The translations under genes were made by a program, and so were the position numbers. Positions 7,153 through 13,460 of a stretch of 13,460 nucleotides of DNA are shown in pieces (the stretch's first letter is position 1; each line of letters starts with the position of its first letter). The notes below the pieces were generated by a model. That model was not told where the DNA came from. It was given only the letters and a program-made list of their open reading frames with translations, and searched no databases. This stretch comes from Neisseria lactamica (GTDB lineage: Bacteria > Pseudomonadota > Gammaproteobacteria > Burkholderiales > Neisseriaceae), in NCBI GenBank assembly GCA_001067655.1, contig JUNU01000109.1:1-13460 (forward strand). The letters run 5' to 3'.

Positions 7153-7191
7153 CGCAAAATGTAGCGGCATCGGGTCGCTTGCTGTTTTGCG
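7153..7191 (+). other. Nested hairpin in the trpC leader
   Basis: CGCAAAA (7153-7159) pairs with TTTTGCG (7185-7191), and inside it AGCG (7163-7166) pairs with CGCT (7176-7179). It lies 32 bases before the trpC start codon. No T run follows and no Trp-rich leader peptide is visible, so it is not a classical trp attenuator. Function is unknown and chance is possible. Confidence 0.35.
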
Positions 7192-7223
7192 TGGTTCCGC
7201 CATGTATTGACCGAAAGCCATTT

Positions 7224-8006
7224 ATGACCGATATCCTCAATAAAATCCTTGCCACCAAGGCTCAAGAAGTGGCCGCGCAAAAAGCGGCGGCACCGCTTGC
7301 GGAAGTCAAAGCACGGTTGCGCGATGCCGAACCCGTGCGTGACTTTTTTGCTTCCATCCGCAATAAACACGCCCAAAACTTGCCTGCCATTATCGCGGAA
7401 ATCAAAAAAGCCAGTCCCAGCAAAGGGCTGATACGGCCTGATTTTCACCCTGCGGACATTGCGCGCGCTTATGAACGCGCGGGGGCGGCCTGTTTGTCTG
7501 TGTTGACCGACGAAGTGTATTTCCAAGGTTCGCCCGAGTATTTGAAACAGGCGCGTTCGGCGGTCAGCCTGCCGGTGTTGCGCAAGGATTTCATTATCGA
7601 CGACTATCAGATTTATCAGGCGCGCACATGGGGCGCAGATGCGGTTTTATTGATTGCGGCGGCTTTGGATGCCGAGCAGTTGACACATTTTGAAGCCGTT
7701 GCCCACGATTTGGGCTTGACCGTGCTGCTGGAATTGCACGACCAATCCGAATTGGAAAAATGCCGTAACATGACCACGCCGCTTTGGGGCGTGAACAACC
7801 GTAATCTGCGGACTTTTGAAGTCACGCTTCAACAGACTTTAGACCTGCTTCCCGATTTGTCGGGCAAAACGGTCGTCACGGAAAGCGGTATCCGAAACAA
7901 AGACGATGTGGACTTTATGCGCGGTCATGGCGTGCATACGTTCTTAATCGGCGAAACCTTTATGCGGGCGGCGGATATCGAAGCCGAAGTGCGTAAGTTG
8001 TTTTAA
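7224..8006 (+). CDS. trpC: Indole-3-glycerol phosphate synthase
   Basis: TrpC closes the indole ring: it converts carboxyphenylamino-deoxyribulose phosphate to indole-glycerol phosphate in tryptophan synthesis. The 260-residue protein is a single (beta/alpha)8 barrel without the PRAI (TrpF) fusion found in E. coli. Catalytic and binding residues are in place: Glu59 and Lys61 in AEIKKASPSKG, Lys121 in LRKDF, Glu170 in LLELHD, Asn191/Asn192 in GVNNRNLRTFEV, and Glu220 in TESGI. I start at the ATG giving MTDILNKIL, which matches the neisserial protein as I recall it. The in-frame extension to 7179 has no ATG. The ribosome site is weak (GAAAG). No other trp gene is adjacent. It converges with ubiB, sharing a terminator region of about 75 bases. 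Confidence 0.97.
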   Translation: MTDILNKILATKAQEVAAQKAAAPLAEVKARLRDAEPVRDFFASIRNKHAQNLPAIIAEIKKASPSKGLIRPDFHPADIARAYERAGAACLSVLTDEVYFQGSPEYLKQARSAVSLPVLRKDFIIDDYQIYQARTWGADAVLLIAAALDAEQLTHFEAVAHDLGLTVLLELHDQSELEKCRNMTTPLWGVNNRNLRTFEVTLQQTLDLLPDLSGKTVVTESGIRNKDDVDFMRGHGVHTFLIGETFMRAADIEAEVRKLF

Positions 8007-8042
8007 TACCGTGCCGTAAGGCGTGTAAGGCACACAATATCT

Positions 8043-8079
8043 TGCCTGCTTTTGAGGCGGTTTGCTTCGGAAGCAGGCA
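8043..8079. terminator. Hairpin between convergent trpC and ubiB, probable terminator
   Basis: TGCCTGCTT (8043-8051) pairs with AAGCAGGCA (8071-8079) across a 19-base loop. Only a short T run (GTTTAGTGTTT) follows on the plus strand. It lies in the 75-base gap between the stop codons of trpC and ubiB. It is not DUS-based, unlike most other terminators here. Confidence 0.5.
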
Positions 8080-8081
8080 GT

Positions 8082-9725
8082 TTAGTGTTTCCCCGACCGC
8101 CACACCGACCAGATAATCCACAGACTGTTGGCGAAGGCGATCAGGTAGCCGATGAAGCCGATAAACTTGGGGCCGGTTTCTATGCTCATGACGATGGACG
8201 AGCCGATAATCAAGGCGGCGGTGACGATGCCCATGGTCAGGCGGTTGGCGGCGCTGTCGATTTGATGGCTGATGCGGTCTGAGTGCCTGAGGTCCAGGGT
8301 AACGCCGAGCTTGCCTTTTTGCAGCATTCTGGTCAGCCTGAAGAAGTCTTGCGGCAGCGACTCCGCCATTTGCAACAGGGTGCGCAGTTGCGTTTTGGCA
8401 TTGCGGGCGATGTGGGCGGCGGAGGCTTGTTCTTTGACGGCAGCTTCGGTGATGGGTTTGGCGCGTTCGAGCAGTTCGATACTGCCGTCGAGCCGTTTGA
8501 CGACGCCTTCGAGGGTGATGAGGGTCTTGAAGAGCATCACGAGGTCGCCGGGCAGGGTCAGCCCGTGGCGGCGCATGATGGAGGTGATGTCGTTAATGAC
8601 TTGGCTGACGCGCAGGTCGCGGATGGGTGTGTGTTCGTAGTTGAGCAGCATTTCCAAGACGTCGGCGCCGAGCAGGTTTTCGTCGGGCAAATCGCCCTGC
8701 GCCCAGTCGCTGAGGACGTATTGGATGAGCAGCGCGTCGTTGTTGGTCAGGGCGTTGATAAGGTTGAGGATTTCGCGGCGGCGGGTGTTGCCGAGGTGTC
8801 CGACCAGCCCGAAGTCGATGAAGGTGATGCCACCGTTGTCGTTGATGAAGATGTTGCCCGGATGGGGGTCGGCATGGAAAAAGCCTTGCCGCAGCATCAT
8901 GGTGAAGAGGGTGTCGGTAATCCGTCCGGCAAGCCCGTTGCGCAAGGTGTGGGGCATGGTTTCGAGGTCGGCGTCTTTCAGGAGCGTGCCGCCGATGTAG
9001 TCTTGTACGAGGATGTGCCGGTTGGAAATGTCGGGATAGACGGCGGGGATGCGGACCAAGGGGTCGTCTGAAAAGGTCTGACCGAAGCGCTGCATATAGC
9101 GCAGCTCTACCGATAAGTCGGTTTCTTTCGCCAGACTCTTGGCAAAATAGGCGACCATCAATACGGGCTGGTAACGGCGCACTTCGGGGATTTCGGATTC
9201 CATCAGTCTGGCGAGGTGGTTCAAAATCCGCAAATCCGCCTGAATGACCGGCTCGATGTCGGGGCGTTTGACTTTGACGGCGACGGCGGTTCCGTCTAAA
9301 AGTTCGGCGCGGTGTACTTGAGCCACCGATGCGCTGCCTGCGGGTTTCGGGTCTATGCTGCGGAACACTTCGGAAACGGGCTTGCCTAAATAGGCTTCGA
9401 CCAAAGTATAGATTTCAGACGACGGTATCGGCGCGACGTTGCTTTGCAGTTGTTCAAACTCTTCAATCCACTCCGCCCCGAAAATATCGACCCGCGTGGA
9501 CAATACCTGACCGAGTTTGACGAAGGTCGGCCCCAGCTCCTCAAACGCTTTGCGGAAGCGTCGCGGCGTACTCATATAACGGCTGTCGGGATGCACTTCG
9601 TCCCTGCCCGCCGCGCCCAAACGGATGCGCTGCACAAAGCCGCCCAAGCCGTATTTCGTCAGTACGGTAATAATTTCGCGCATTCTGGAAAAGTCGCGCA
9701 TAGCGAGCAGAGTAGGTATCATCAT
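8082..9725 (-). CDS. ubiB: UbiB/AarF (ABC1) atypical kinase of ubiquinone synthesis
   Basis: UbiB-family proteins are membrane-bound atypical kinases/ATPases needed for ubiquinone biosynthesis. In this 547-residue protein the family motifs run in order: the KxGQ motif at 70-73 (VKLGQVLSTR), the Ala-rich loop ASVAQVH at about 132-138, a nucleotide-site lysine in VAVKVKRPD (Lys151), the catalytic HADPHPGN at 284-291, and DFG at 304-306. Two hydrophobic segments at the C-terminus (about residues 495-545) fit the usual membrane anchor. The length fits the family (about 500-550). Two ATG codons are adjacent; I use the upstream one, with GAAGA about 10 bases before it. Two DUS copies lie inside the reading frame. 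Which ABC1 subfamily it belongs to cannot be proved by eye, but it is the natural candidate for UbiB. Confidence 0.92.
   Translation of the reverse strand: MMIPTLLAMRDFSRMREIITVLTKYGLGGFVQRIRLGAAGRDEVHPDSRYMSTPRRFRKAFEELGPTFVKLGQVLSTRVDIFGAEWIEEFEQLQSNVAPIPSSEIYTLVEAYLGKPVSEVFRSIDPKPAGSASVAQVHRAELLDGTAVAVKVKRPDIEPVIQADLRILNHLARLMESEIPEVRRYQPVLMVAYFAKSLAKETDLSVELRYMQRFGQTFSDDPLVRIPAVYPDISNRHILVQDYIGGTLLKDADLETMPHTLRNGLAGRITDTLFTMMLRQGFFHADPHPGNIFINDNGGITFIDFGLVGHLGNTRRREILNLINALTNNDALLIQYVLSDWAQGDLPDENLLGADVLEMLLNYEHTPIRDLRVSQVINDITSIMRRHGLTLPGDLVMLFKTLITLEGVVKRLDGSIELLERAKPITEAAVKEQASAAHIARNAKTQLRTLLQMAESLPQDFFRLTRMLQKGKLGVTLDLRHSDRISHQIDSAANRLTMGIVTAALIIGSSIVMSIETGPKFIGFIGYLIAFANSLWIIWSVWRSGKH
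9061..9072 (+). repeat. DUS inside ubiB
   Basis: GGGTCGTCTGAA lies within the ubiB reading frame. Read on the minus strand it encodes Phe-Ser-Asp-Asp-Pro without disturbing the protein. It has no close inverted partner. Confidence 0.8.
9414..9423 (-). repeat. Second DUS core inside ubiB
   Basis: TTCAGACGAC is the reverse complement of the 10-base core GTCGTCTGAA. It encodes the Ser-Ser-Glu of the PSSEIY segment of ubiB. It points opposite to the copy at 9061. Confidence 0.75.
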
Positions 9726-9771
9726 TGGTCGGGTATCTTCGCAAAATTTTTTATAAACAACGCTTTAACGC

Positions 9772-9780
9772 AATATAACA
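9772..9780 (-). promoter_or_regulatory. Extended -10 promoter candidate for ubiB
   Basis: On the minus strand this reads TGTTATATT, the same 9-mer as upstream of sbp. It lies about 47 bases before the ubiB start codon. A TTGGCA lies upstream but with only about 13 bases of spacing, so it is not counted as the -35. Confidence 0.4.
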
Positions 9781-9789
9781 GACGCTTTT

Positions 9790-9819
9790 TTGCCAAACAT
9801 CCTGTTTTTTATATACAAT
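9790..9819 (+). promoter_or_regulatory. Probable sigma-70 promoter of the NlpC/P60 gene
   Basis: TTGCCA (9790-9795, 5 of 6) and TACAAT (9814-9819, 5 of 6) are separated by 18 bases. The leader would be about 70 bases and contain a DUS. It sits back to back with the ubiB promoter. Confidence 0.5.
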
Positions 9820-9866
9820 CGCCTGAATATCCCAGATACAGAATAACATAATAGCAGGCGGCAGAC

Positions 9867-9878
9867 AGGTCGTCTGAA
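9867..9878 (+). repeat. Single DUS before the NlpC/P60 gene
   Basis: A full AGGTCGTCTGAA, unpaired, 17 bases before the start codon of the NlpC/P60 gene and inside its predicted leader. Confidence 0.85.
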
Positions 9879-9895
9879 AATGGAATCAGTCAAAC

Positions 9896-10528
9896 ATGAA
9901 AGCCTTATCCAGGCTGGCGGCACTATTGGCTTCGGTCTATGTGCTGTCCGGCATTCATTTTGCAAACGCCGACGATCTCGATTCGTTCGTCAGAAGCAGA
10001 CAGCAGGTTTTAAACCAATTTGAAGATGCAAGACAACCTGCTTCCCCGGCACTCCTCCAACCCGGACGCGCAATCACTGCCGCGATCGCTCCCCGCCAAC
10101 CCGTAAGCTCTGTACAGTCATCAGACAATGCGGACGAACTCATCAGCAGCGCGATGGGGCTTTTGGGCGTAGCCTACCGCTACGGCGGTACATCCGCGTC
10201 CACAGGTTTCGACTGCAGCGGTTTCATGCAGCACATCTTCAAACGCTCGATGGGCGTAAACCTCCCGCGCACTTCCGCCGCACAGGCAAAAATGGGTGTC
10301 GGCGTATCGCGTAGCGAATTGCAGCCGGGCGACATGGTGTTCTTCCGCACGATGGGTCGCGGCAGAATCTCTCACGTCGGCCTCTACATCGGCAACAACC
10401 GTTTCATCCACGCGCCGCGTACCGGCAAACGTATCGAAGTTACCAGCCTCAGCAACAAATACTGGAACGCCAAATACGCCTTCGCCCGCCGCGTGAAGAA
10501 AAACGATCCGTCCCGTTTCCTCAATTAA
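9896..10528 (+). CDS. Secreted NlpC/P60 cysteine peptidase (peptidoglycan hydrolase)
   Basis: Enzymes of this family cut peptide stems of peptidoglycan, usually between D-glutamate and the diamino acid. The 210-residue protein has a signal peptide ending in ANA (residues 23-25). There is no lipobox cysteine. A linker of about 50 residues precedes the NlpC/P60 domain (about 82-200). Key residues are Cys107 in GFDCSGF, His160 in ISHVGLYIGN and His172 in FIHAP, so the active site is intact. Other family blocks are YRYGGTS, LPRTSAAQ and LQPGDMVFF. A promoter and a DUS lie upstream. The next gene follows after 18 bases with no terminator, so the two are probably co-transcribed. The ribosome site is modest (GGAA, spacing long). 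Confidence 0.92.
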   Translation: MKALSRLAALLASVYVLSGIHFANADDLDSFVRSRQQVLNQFEDARQPASPALLQPGRAITAAIAPRQPVSSVQSSDNADELISSAMGLLGVAYRYGGTSASTGFDCSGFMQHIFKRSMGVNLPRTSAAQAKMGVGVSRSELQPGDMVFFRTMGRGRISHVGLYIGNNRFIHAPRTGKRIEVTSLSNKYWNAKYAFARRVKKNDPSRFLN

Positions 10529-10546
10529 GTCTAGGAAAGCACCAAC

Positions 10547-10765
10547 GTGAGTATGCCTGAAATGCCCAAATGGTATGACGACGACGGGCAAATCGTATCC
10601 TGCACTGAAAAAGTGAAAGTCATGACCGAGAACATGACCGAGCTTTATCAGGCGGCGCAAGATGCATTCGAAGACGCGCTTTTGATGGGGTGCGGCGAGA
10701 AGCAGTTGCGCGAATACCTGCAAGCCTTGATTGAAGGTGTGGAAAACCCCTACCGGAAATCCTAG
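10547..10765 (+). CDS. Small conserved-looking hypothetical protein, GTG start
   Basis: I do not recognise a named family. The 72-residue soluble, acidic protein starts MSMPEMPKWYDDDG. It has no signal peptide or membrane segment and contains two cysteines (IVSCTEK and LMGCGEK). From about residue 22 it looks alpha-helical (ELYQAAQDAFEDALLMG, then KQLREYLQALIEG). The GTG at 10547 is chosen because AGGA lies 10 bases upstream; the ATG at 10553 would leave 16. It follows the NlpC/P60 gene closely and shares its DUS terminator. I infer co-transcription but no function. Confidence 0.75.
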   Translation: MSMPEMPKWYDDDGQIVSCTEKVKVMTENMTELYQAAQDAFEDALLMGCGEKQLREYLQALIEGVENPYRKS

Positions 10766-10829
10766 GCGGAAATCCCTATCCGACGGCGTGGCTTTTGACC
10801 ATGCCGTTTTTTATGGGCGGCAACCCAAC

Positions 10830-10870
10830 AAGGTCGTCTGAAAGCCGGCAAGATGCTTTCAGACGACCTT
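10830..10870 (+). terminator. Inverted DUS pair, terminator of the NlpC/P60 operon
   Basis: AAGGTCGTCTGAAAGC (10830-10845) and GCTTTCAGACGACCTT (10855-10870) form a perfect 16-bp stem with a 9-base loop. It lies 64 bases after the small gene's stop codon. Both arms hold AGGTCGTCTGAA. Confidence 0.88.
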
Positions 10871-10949
10871 ATCGTTTGGTTTCAACATGGATTGATTCTG
10901 ATAAATACGAAAAACAGCAAATCGATGTTGCATTTGGGCTGAACCATAC

Positions 10950-10978
10950 TTTTCAGACGACCCCAAGGGCGTTATGAT
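10950..10978 (+). promoter_or_regulatory. Promoter candidate for lrgAB overlapping a DUS
   Basis: TTTTCA (10950-10955, 4 of 6) and TATGAT (10973-10978, 5 of 6) are 17 bases apart. The -35 hexamer is part of an unpaired DUS, TTCAGACGACCC (10952-10963, minus orientation). The leader to lrgA would be about 60 bases. The AT-rich stretch TTTAATTATTAA follows the -10. Confidence 0.4.
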
Positions 10979-11046
10979 TTAATTATTAACAAAGATTCAT
11001 AAACCGCCTGTCTGCAAAGCGGCAAACCATAGAGGAAACCCGACCC

Positions 11047-11391
11047 ATGCACACCATCCGCGCCTTGCTCGTCCTGCTCGGCTGCCTCGCGCTCGGCGAA
11101 ACCGCCGCTTATCTTACGGGCATCAAATTACCCGGCAGCATTATCGGCATGGGTATTCTGTTTGCCATGCTTCAGGCGGGGTGGGTGAAAGCCGAGTGGT
11201 TGCAGCAGCTTACCGACGCGCTGATGGCAAACCTGACGCTTTTCCTCGTGCCGCCATGCGTCGCCGTCATCAGCTATTTGGATTTGATTGCCGACAGTTG
11301 GCTGTCGATACTCGTCTCCGCCGCCGCCAGTACTGTGTGCGTCCTGTTGGTAACGGGCAAGGTGCATCAATGGATACGGGAGAAAATCTGA
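11047..11391 (+). CDS. lrgA: CidA/LrgA family holin-like membrane protein
   Basis: LrgA/CidA proteins are small, holin-like inner-membrane proteins. In staphylococci they tune murein hydrolase activity and lysis, and some members export small acids. The 114-residue protein has about four hydrophobic segments (roughly 5-25, 28-45, 60-80 and 85-104) and a short charged C-terminal tail. The blocks LPGSIIGMGILF and LFLVPPCVAVISY are typical of the family. AGAGGA lies 10 bases before the ATG. Its stop overlaps the next start by one base (TGATG), indicating translational coupling with lrgB. I cannot tell Lrg from Cid by sequence reading, so the symbol follows common usage. Confidence 0.88.
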   Translation: MHTIRALLVLLGCLALGETAAYLTGIKLPGSIIGMGILFAMLQAGWVKAEWLQQLTDALMANLTLFLVPPCVAVISYLDLIADSWLSILVSAAASTVCVLLVTGKVHQWIREKI

Positions 11392-12092
11392 TGGACGGCA
11401 TCCTTTCCCTGTGGCAACAGCCCAGCGTCCTGCTTTTCCTGACGCTGGCGGTTTACGCGTTGGCACTCATCCTCCGCGCGCGGACGGGTTATCTGCTGCT
11501 CAACCCCGTCTTAATCAGCACCGTTACCCTGATTGCCTACCTTAAAATCCTCGACATCGATTACGCCGTGTACCACGATGCCGCGCAGTTTATCGACTTC
11601 TGGCTCAAGCCCGCCGTCGTCGCACTTGCCGTCCCGCTTTATCAAAACCGTCAAAAAATCTTCAGCCAGTGGCTGCCCGTCATCGTCTCGCAGCTCGCCG
11701 GCAGCGTGACCGGCATCATCACGGGCATGTATTTCGCCAAATGGCTGGGCGCGGAACGCGAAGTCGTCCTCTCGCTCGCCGCCAAATCCGTGACCAACCC
11801 CATTGCCATCGAAATCACCCGCACCATAGGCGGCATCCCCGCCATCACCGCCGCCACCGTCATCGTTGCCGGACTGGTCGGGCAGATCGCCGGTTATACC
11901 GTGCTTAAAAACACCGTCGGCATGCCCTCGTCGGTCGGCATGTCGCTCGGCACCGCCTCACACGCCATGGGCATCGCCGCCTCACTCGAGCGCAGCCGGC
12001 GCATGGCGGCATACGCAGGGCTGGGGCTGACCCTCAACGGCGTACTGACCGCCGCCATCGCCCCGATTATCATCCCCGTATTAGGATTCTGA
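11391..12092 (+). CDS. lrgB: LrgB/CidB family membrane protein
   Basis: LrgB is the partner of LrgA; the two are nearly always encoded together. The 233-residue protein is very hydrophobic, with several membrane segments along its whole length. Family blocks include LKPAVVALAVPLYQN, SVTNPIAIEITRTIGG, and the C-terminal GTASHAMGIAAS followed by YAGLGLTLNGVLTA. The start is the ATG in the TGATG overlap with lrgA, with GGAGA 7 bases upstream; an in-frame ATG at 11370 lies inside lrgA and is less likely. The function in Neisseria is inferred from the family: control of autolysis or metabolite export. A DUS terminator follows six bases after the stop codon. Confidence 0.9.
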   Translation: MDGILSLWQQPSVLLFLTLAVYALALILRARTGYLLLNPVLISTVTLIAYLKILDIDYAVYHDAAQFIDFWLKPAVVALAVPLYQNRQKIFSQWLPVIVSQLAGSVTGIITGMYFAKWLGAEREVVLSLAAKSVTNPIAIEITRTIGGIPAITAATVIVAGLVGQIAGYTVLKNTVGMPSSVGMSLGTASHAMGIAASLERSRRMAAYAGLGLTLNGVLTAAIAPIIIPVLGF

Positions 12093-12097
12093 ACACT

Positions 12098-12137
12098 TTT
12101 CAGACGACCTCCGATGAACCAAAAAGGTCGTCTGAAA
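12098..12137 (+). terminator. Inverted DUS pair, terminator of lrgAB
   Basis: TTTCAGACGACCT (12098-12110) and AGGTCGTCTGAAA (12125-12137) form a 13-bp stem with a 14-base loop. The DUS arms are in the outward order opposite to the other pairs, with the minus-orientation copy first. No clear promoter is visible between here and argJ, so argJ may be partly served by readthrough. Confidence 0.75.
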
Positions 12138-12175
12138 CCCAAACCCATAGCAACCCCAAACAAAGGAGCAGCAAA

Positions 12176-13396
12176 ATGGCAGTCAACCTCACAGAAAAAA
12201 CCGCAGACCAACTGCTGAACATCGACGGCATCCAACTCTTCACCGCCCGCGCAGGCATCAAACAAACCGACCGCGCCGACCTCACCCTGATGGTACTTTC
12301 CGGCGGCAACACCGTCGGTGCCGTCTTCACTACCAACCGCTTCTGCGCCGCCCCCGTCCACATCGCCAAATCACACCTCTTCGACGAAGACGGCGTGCGC
12401 GCCATCATCATCAACACCGGCAACGCCAACGCCGGTACAGGCGCGCAAGGCAGAATCGACGCCATCGAAACCTGCGCCGCCACCGCCGAACAAACCGGCT
12501 GCAAACCTTCCCAAGTCCTTCCCTTCTCCACAGGCGTCATCCTCGAGCCCCTGCCCGTCGGCAAAATCGTTGCCGCCCTGCCCAAAATGCAGCCCGCTGA
12601 CTGGGCGGATGCCGCACGCGCCATCATGACCACTGACACCGTGCCCAAATCCGCCTCGCGCGAAGGCAGCGTCGGCGAAAAACACACCGTCCGCGCCACC
12701 GGCATCGCCAAAGGCTCCGGCATGATTCATCCCAACATGGCGACCATGCTCTCCTTCATCGCCACCGATGCCAAAGTTTCCCAACCCGTCCTCCAACTGA
12801 TGACCCAAGAAATCGCCGACGAAACCTTCAACACCATCACCGTTGACGGCGACACCAGCACCAACGACAGCTTCGTCATCATCGCTACCGGCAAAAACAG
12901 CCAAAGCGAAATCGACAACATCGCCGACCCGCGCTACAAACAGCTCAAAGACCTGCTCGGCAGCCTCGCCCTCGAACTTGCCCAAGCCATCGTCCGCGAC
13001 GGCGAAGGCGCGACCAAATTCATCACCGTCCGCGTCGAAAACGCCAAAACCCGCGACGAAGCCCGCCAAGTCGCCTACGCCGTCGCCCACTCGCCCCTCG
13101 TTAAAACCGCCTTCTTCGCCTCCGACCCCAACCTCGGCAGACTGCTCGCCGCCATCGGCTACGCCGGCATCGCCGATTTGGACGCCGACATCCTCGAAAT
13201 GTATCTGGACGACGTATTGGTTGCCGAAAACGGCGGCCGCGCCGCAAGCTACACCGAAGAACAAGGACAGGCAGTGATGGCGAAAGACGAAATCACCGTC
13301 CGCATCAAACTCCACCGCGGACAAGCCTCCGCCACCGTCTATACCTGCGACCTGTCGCACGACTACGTCTCCATCAACGCAGACTACCGCTCGTAA
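12176..13396 (+). CDS. argJ: Bifunctional ornithine acetyltransferase / N-acetylglutamate synthase
   Basis: ArgJ moves the acetyl group from N-acetylornithine to glutamate, closing the acetyl cycle of arginine synthesis; bifunctional forms also use acetyl-CoA. The 406-residue length is typical. The precursor cleaves itself before a threonine that becomes the N-terminal nucleophile of the beta chain: the site is ATML, with Thr190, inside KGSGMIHPNMATML. Other family blocks are NTGNANAGTGAQG (80-92), STGVILE (118-124), TTDT (152-155), VDGDTSTNDSF and the C-terminal YVSINADYRS. AAGGAG lies 7 bases before the ATG. Codon use is strongly C-ending. A Correia element begins 10 bases after the stop codon. 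Whether it has the synthase activity cannot be told by eye. Confidence 0.97.
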   Translation: MAVNLTEKTADQLLNIDGIQLFTARAGIKQTDRADLTLMVLSGGNTVGAVFTTNRFCAAPVHIAKSHLFDEDGVRAIIINTGNANAGTGAQGRIDAIETCAATAEQTGCKPSQVLPFSTGVILEPLPVGKIVAALPKMQPADWADAARAIMTTDTVPKSASREGSVGEKHTVRATGIAKGSGMIHPNMATMLSFIATDAKVSQPVLQLMTQEIADETFNTITVDGDTSTNDSFVIIATGKNSQSEIDNIADPRYKQLKDLLGSLALELAQAIVRDGEGATKFITVRVENAKTRDEARQVAYAVAHSPLVKTAFFASDPNLGRLLAAIGYAGIADLDADILEMYLDDVLVAENGGRAASYTEEQGQAVMAKDEITVRIKLHRGQASATVYTCDLSHDYVSINADYRS

Positions 13397-13406
13397 GGAC
13401 AGATTG

Positions 13407-13460
13407 TATAGTGGGTTAAATTTAAATCAGGACAAGGCGACGAAGCCGCAGACAGTACAG
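13407..13460. mobile_element. Correia repeat enclosed element, left end (cut by window)
   Basis: TATAGTGGGTTAAATTTAAA opens the element, followed by TCAGGACAAGGCGACGAAG and CCGCAGACAGTACAG. This matches the terminal inverted repeat and first internal segment of the neisserial Correia elements (nemis), non-autonomous miniature elements that insert at TA. Known full forms are about 105 or 155 bases, so roughly half or less is visible. One base differs from the usual TATAGTGGATTA. Confidence 0.85.

Noticed and set aside
8283..9071. 262-codon plus-strand reading frame opposite ubiB
   Set aside because: Antisense shadow; ubiB motifs and codon use show that the minus strand is coding.
7021..12137. 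DUS repeats considered as a CRISPR-like or other dispersed-repeat system
   Set aside because: Spacing is irregular, the copies are 10-12 bases and mostly inverted at gene ends, which is fully explained by neisserial uptake sequences.
12371..13360. 329-codon minus-strand reading frame opposite argJ
   Set aside because: Glycine-, valine- and aspartate-rich translation typical of the antisense of GCC/GAC-rich codons; argJ is unmistakable on the other strand.

Overview
The window looks like chromosome from a commensal Neisseria. The main evidence is about 17 copies of the neisserial DNA uptake sequence (DUS). Most are in the AGGTCGTCTGAA form, which I recall as the dialect of the N. mucosa / N. 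sicca / N. macacae group. One inverted pair at the left edge carries the GGCCGTCTGAA core instead. Further support comes from inverted DUS pairs acting as terminators, a Correia repeat end at the right edge, and proteins that read as neisserial CarA, TrpC, ArgJ and PilC/PilY1. The species call is inference.

Layout, left to right: carA (minus); a 387-bp divergent intergenic region with a good carA promoter, a structured leader and an intrinsic terminator inside that leader, and the pilC promoter; pilC/pilY1 (plus, 1081 aa), with an N-terminal von Willebrand A-type domain and a C-terminal PilY1-type beta-propeller; sbp (minus), a sulfate-binding lipoprotein convergent with pilC; a YdcF/SanA-like DUF218 membrane protein (minus); a 322-bp divergent region with an inverted DUS pair in an unusual place; trpC (plus); ubiB (minus), convergent with trpC; a divergent promoter region; an NlpC/P60 hydrolase and a 72-residue protein (plus, probable operon); lrgA-lrgB (plus, overlapping by one base); argJ (plus); then the first 54 bases of a Correia element, cut by the window end.

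The genes do not form one pathway. carA supplies carbamoyl phosphate and argJ makes ornithine and recycles acetyl groups, so both feed arginine synthesis (carA also pyrimidines), but they lie about 11 kb apart. trpC is a lone tryptophan gene, as is usual where trp genes are dispersed. ubiB supports ubiquinone synthesis, sbp supports sulfate uptake, and the DUF218, NlpC/P60 and LrgAB proteins concern the cell envelope. pilC serves type IV pili, which themselves take up DUS-bearing DNA.

I see no defence system, prophage, CRISPR array, tRNA or rRNA, and no clear new multi-gene system. The observations most worth following are the terminator in the carA leader, the vWA-bearing and compositionally mosaic pilC, and the DUS copies that do not serve as terminators.
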